Shown here one piece after another: positions 61,064 through 64,000 of a DNA stretch of 64,000 nucleotides. The stretch comes from Carboxylicivirga litoralis (GTDB lineage: Bacteria > Bacteroidota > Bacteroidia > Bacteroidales > Marinilabiliaceae), in assembly GCF_025499605.1 (NCBI RefSeq), contig NZ_JAFMVC010000001.1, positions 1 through 64,000 of the forward strand, written 5' to 3'. Within the stretch, counting starts at the first letter, position 1. The number at the start of each line of letters is the position of its first letter. A program made the translations under genes and the position numbers. The notes beneath the pieces are model-generated. The model had not been told where the DNA came from, searched no databases, and saw only the letters and a program-made list of their open reading frames with translations.

Positions 61064-64000
61064 TTAGAAATTAACGTTTAAACCAAACATAACCTTTTTA
61101 GTAGTTGGGTATAGCCCTTTGTCAATACCCTGACGGTTATCTTCACTTGAACCAGCTTCAGGATCCATTCCCTCGTACTTAGTAAATGTGAAGTAATCAT
61201 CTAACGACACAAAAGCTCTTACACGCTGAAGCTTAATCTTTTCAGTTAATGATTTTGGTAAGGTATAACCTAACTGAATCTGTTTGATACGCATATAAGA
61301 TGCATCCTGAACCACCAAATCACTTCGGTAAATGTAATCGCTCGTATTGTCTGGAGCTGGCATACTGGCATTATCACCAGGGTCAGTCCAGCGGTCGGTG
61401 AAGAAGAAAGAAGGTTTATTACTTAACTTTCGGTCGGTACGGAACCAGGCCATAAAGACATCATTACCAGACATACCTTGCATAAACAGGTTAAAATCAA
61501 AGTTTTTATACTCCATATTGAAGGTTGCGCCATACAATAAATCAGGATGTGGATCGCCAATATTTGTCTGGTCCGATGCTGTAATCTCGCCATCATCATT
61601 GACATCAACAACAACAGGTTCGCCTGTAGCCGGATCAATACCATCCGTCTTATATCCTTTGAAGTAATAAATTGGATATCCTTCTTCGAACCAAGTCATG
61701 TTATACCCACGCACATTCGCTCCTGGCTGTGGTGTATCATCCTTCACTTCTGTTACTTCATTCTTCAGCGTACTGATATTGAAGTTAACACCATATTTCA
61801 AACCAAAAGATGTCGTATTCCGCCAGCCCAGTTCGAATTCGAGGCCCGAGTTTTTAACCGTACCAAGATTAGCTGACACATCTTCGCCAAAACCAGCAGA
61901 AGGAGCCATTTTATTAGGCTTGATCAATCCATCGGTAATCTTCTCGTAATAATCAACCGAGAAATTAAGTTTGCTATTAAAAGCTCTTAGATCCAAACCA
62001 AAGTTAGTTTGCTCTGATGTTTCCCATCCAAGGTTCGGATTCGTTGGTCGCGGACTTCTTGAACCACCCGTAAGAACTTCCTCTTCATTCGGATAATTGA
62101 TGTTTTGCGATGTCCAAAAGGCTCTGTCGGCAAAAGGAACCACATTAAAAATACTACCATTCTGCCCCCAGCTACCACGTAACTTTAAATAATCAATGGC
62201 TTCCACATTCCAGAAATCTTCCTGTGAGATTAACCAACCTGCCGAAACAGCAGCAAACGAAGCCCATCGGTTATCTTCTGGTAATACACTGGCACCATCA
62301 CGACGAAGCGAACCCTCTAACATGTATTTACCCGCGTAGTTATAACTTAATCGGCCAAAGTAGGAAACTTTCGTATTTTCCTCAAGGTTACCTCCTACCA
62401 TATTATTATCCCGATCGGCATAATAATCATGGTATGCATACTGAGCACCTTCCTTAGGCATTTCCGACTTCATGTAATAATTTGGGTGGGTATATTCTTC
62501 ATACGACATACCACCTAATAAAGTAAAGTCGTGATTATTTATTTTCTTATTATACGAAGCAAAGTTTTCCCATAGTGCCTTATAATACTTGTCAACCCAA
62601 TCTTGTGCAACATTTAAACTATTAGATCGCTCCGATGAGAAATAGTACTTGGGCGACCATTCTTTCCGTGAAACATAAGTTAATTCCAAACCAATTCGGG
62701 ATGTCACACTTAATCCTGCCATTGGCTTTAAGGTGCCATAGAATGAAGCTAATAACTTATCAACAATCTGCTCGTTATGAGTATTCTCCATAAAAGCTAC
62801 CGGGTTAGCCGTTTCACCAGTTACAAAACGATTTAGCCCATAGTAATCCCCATTAGCATTTTGAAGTGCAGTATTTCCATCGGCTAAAATAGCATCGATG
62901 CGGCTCATATCCGATTCAATAACTGGAGTATAAGGATCCAACAACAAGGCACTGTTAACGATCGAACGGTACTCATCATCCTCAGGAAGAATATTACGCT
63001 TCGAATGCGAGAAGTTTAAATTATTCCCAACTTCAAACCAATCAGCCATTTCATTTTTGGTATTGATGCGGAATGTATAACGTTCAAAACGGGCCTCTTC
63101 TCCACCGATAGCACCATCCTGCTTCAGGTATGAACCAGATAACAGATAAGTAGATTTTTCGTTACCACCCGAAAAGCTCAAACTATGGCGCTGCATTGGT
63201 GCTGCTTCTGAAATTTCATCCAGCCAATCGGTATCATAATTTTCACCTGCCGGAGGAGTAATCGTTTCACCTGCTTCTTCCATAAACTGCTTGTACTGCG
63301 CAGCATTCATCATTTCGGCATTGGTGGCGAGAGTTTGAATACCATATTGGAAGTTGTATTCGATACGGGTTTTACCCTTCTGACCGCTTTTTGTTGTTAT
63401 TAAAACCACGCCGTTAGCTCCTTCAGTACCATAGATTGCCGCTGATGCTGCATCTTTCAATATTTCCATCGAAGCAATATCATTCGGATCCAAGTCATCA
63501 ATACTTCCGGTTTTCATACCATCCACAATATAAAGCGGATTACTGTTTCCGTTAGAACCTGTACCACGAATACGGATTTTTACACCAGCACCCGGTGCTC
63601 CAGAAGTTGGTAAAACAGCCACACCTGCTGTGCGTCCCTGTATAGCATGCTCTACGCGACCATTAGAAACTTTCTCCAATTCCTCGGCTTTAACAGATGA
63701 AATGGCAGCTGTAACAACACTTTTACGCTGAACGCCATAACCTACTACAACTACCTCATCCATATCAATGGCCTCTTCAACCATGGTAATATCGATTTTG
63801 GCTTTTCCTGCCACTTGAATAGTCTGCGGCTCAAAACCAACAAATGAGAAACTCACAACGGCGTCGGGTGATGACAAAGTAATCGTATAAGTACCATCAA
63901 CTGATGTAATTGTACCATTACCGGGATTAGCTTGCTCAACCACAGTAACACCCGGGATTGGATCTCCATTAACATCCGTAACTACACCTGTTATAGTATG
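61064..64000 (-). CDS. SusC/RagA-family TonB-dependent transporter, 5' end beyond window
   Basis: The reading frame continues in phase to base 64000 without a start (reading ITGVVTDVNGDPIPGVTVVE from the edge), so the N-terminus and signal peptide lie outside the window. Visible parts: carboxypeptidase-like domain, the VVVVGYGVQRKSVVTAAISS TonB-box/plug region, plug signature RIRGTGSNGNSNPLYIVDGM, SAAIYGTEGANGVVLITTK, and a barrel ending FGLNVNF. It imports the substrate bound by the SusD encoded 17 bp downstream. Confidence 0.94.
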   Translation of the reverse strand, partial: HTITGVVTDVNGDPIPGVTVVEQANPGNGTITSVDGTYTITLSSPDAVVSFSFVGFEPQTIQVAGKAKIDITMVEEAIDMDEVVVVGYGVQRKSVVTAAISSVKAEELEKVSNGRVEHAIQGRTAGVAVLPTSGAPGAGVKIRIRGTGSNGNSNPLYIVDGMKTGSIDDLDPNDIASMEILKDAASAAIYGTEGANGVVLITTKSGQKGKTRIEYNFQYGIQTLATNAEMMNAAQYKQFMEEAGETITPPAGENYDTDWLDEISEAAPMQRHSLSFSGGNEKSTYLLSGSYLKQDGAIGGEEARFERYTFRINTKNEMADWFEVGNNLNFSHSKRNILPEDDEYRSIVNSALLLDPYTPVIESDMSRIDAILADGNTALQNANGDYYGLNRFVTGETANPVAFMENTHNEQIVDKLLASFYGTLKPMAGLSVTSRIGLELTYVSRKEWSPKYYFSSERSNSLNVAQDWVDKYYKALWENFASYNKKINNHDFTLLGGMSYEEYTHPNYYMKSEMPKEGAQYAYHDYYADRDNNMVGGNLEENTKVSYFGRLSYNYAGKYMLEGSLRRDGASVLPEDNRWASFAAVSAGWLISQEDFWNVEAIDYLKLRGSWGQNGSIFNVVPFADRAFWTSQNINYPNEEEVLTGGSRSPRPTNPNLGWETSEQTNFGLDLRAFNSKLNFSVDYYEKITDGLIKPNKMAPSAGFGEDVSANLGTVKNSGLEFELGWRNTTSFGLKYGVNFNISTLKNEVTEVKDDTPQPGANVRGYNMTWFEEGYPIYYFKGYKTDGIDPATGEPVVVDVNDDGEITASDQTNIGDPHPDLLYGATFNMEYKNFDFNLFMQGMSGNDVFMAWFRTDRKLSNKPSFFFTDRWTDPGDNASMPAPDNTSDYIYRSDLVVQDASYMRIKQIQLGYTLPKSLTEKIKLQRVRAFVSLDDYFTFTKYEGMDPEAGSSEDNRQGIDKGLYPTTKKVMFGLNVNF

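Noticed and set aside
1-64000. CRISPR arrays, rRNA genes and long tandem repeats
   Set aside because: No regularly spaced repeats, rRNA-like stretches or long tandem repeats were seen; the only repeats are short hairpins and paralogous genes.

Overview
The window is chromosomal DNA of a Bacteroidota bacterium. It carries two SusC/SusD outer-membrane nutrient-uptake pairs, an ECF sigma/FecR pair, secreted thioredoxin/TlpA proteins with DUF4369, promoter-like TAnnTTTG boxes, A-rich leaders instead of strong Shine-Dalgarno sites, and a flexirubin/aryl-polyene type pigment locus. The low GC content and gene style suggest an aquatic or anaerobic member of the Bacteroidia (Marinilabiliales-like). 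This placement is an inference; no rRNA gene is present to test it.

Layout. 1-1.27 kb: two small genes of mobile-element flavour, ending at what looks like the 3' end of a tRNA gene (candidate att site). 1.27-2.39 kb: an AlkC-type DNA glycosylase. 2.5-14.9 kb: an ECF sigma/FecR/Kelch-lipoprotein set followed by a six-gene operon (SusC, SusD, SRPBCC-like protein, TlpA, two thioredoxin-fold proteins). 15.07-15.24 kb: an internally deleted ISAs1-family transposase relic. 15.3-18.3 kb: plus-strand aldo/keto reductase, yellow/royal-jelly-like lipoprotein and ferredoxin-nitroreductase. 18.4-45.85 kb: about 26 tightly packed minus-strand genes forming an aryl-polyene/flexirubin-type biosynthetic cluster. 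45.9-56.3 kb: housekeeping and accessory genes (alpha/beta hydrolase, flavodoxin, ABC exporter, cysteine desulfidase-like protein, VOC protein, M14 and M28 peptidases). 56.4-64 kb: MarC, then a glycan-uptake set (GH3 beta-glucosidase, SusD, SusC cut by the right edge).

How the pigment genes fit together. A tyrosine ammonia-lyase makes the aryl starter (4-coumarate). Three ketosynthases, one chain-length factor, two ACPs, FabG and two complementary hot-dog dehydratases extend it into a conjugated polyene. Methyltransferases, a thioesterase and several acyltransferases decorate and esterify it. An MMPL transporter fusion, a LolA-like carrier and a LolB-like lipoprotein are placed to move the product to the outer membrane. 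The 3' third (CoA-ligase-like enzyme, PAF-acetylhydrolase-like hydrolase, membrane 4Fe-4S protein, membrane-anchored C45 Ntn-hydrolase, two CrtI-like flavoproteins) is the least understood part. I found no DarA or DarB (dialkylresorcinol) gene in the window, so the esterification partner of the polyene is not encoded here as far as I can see.
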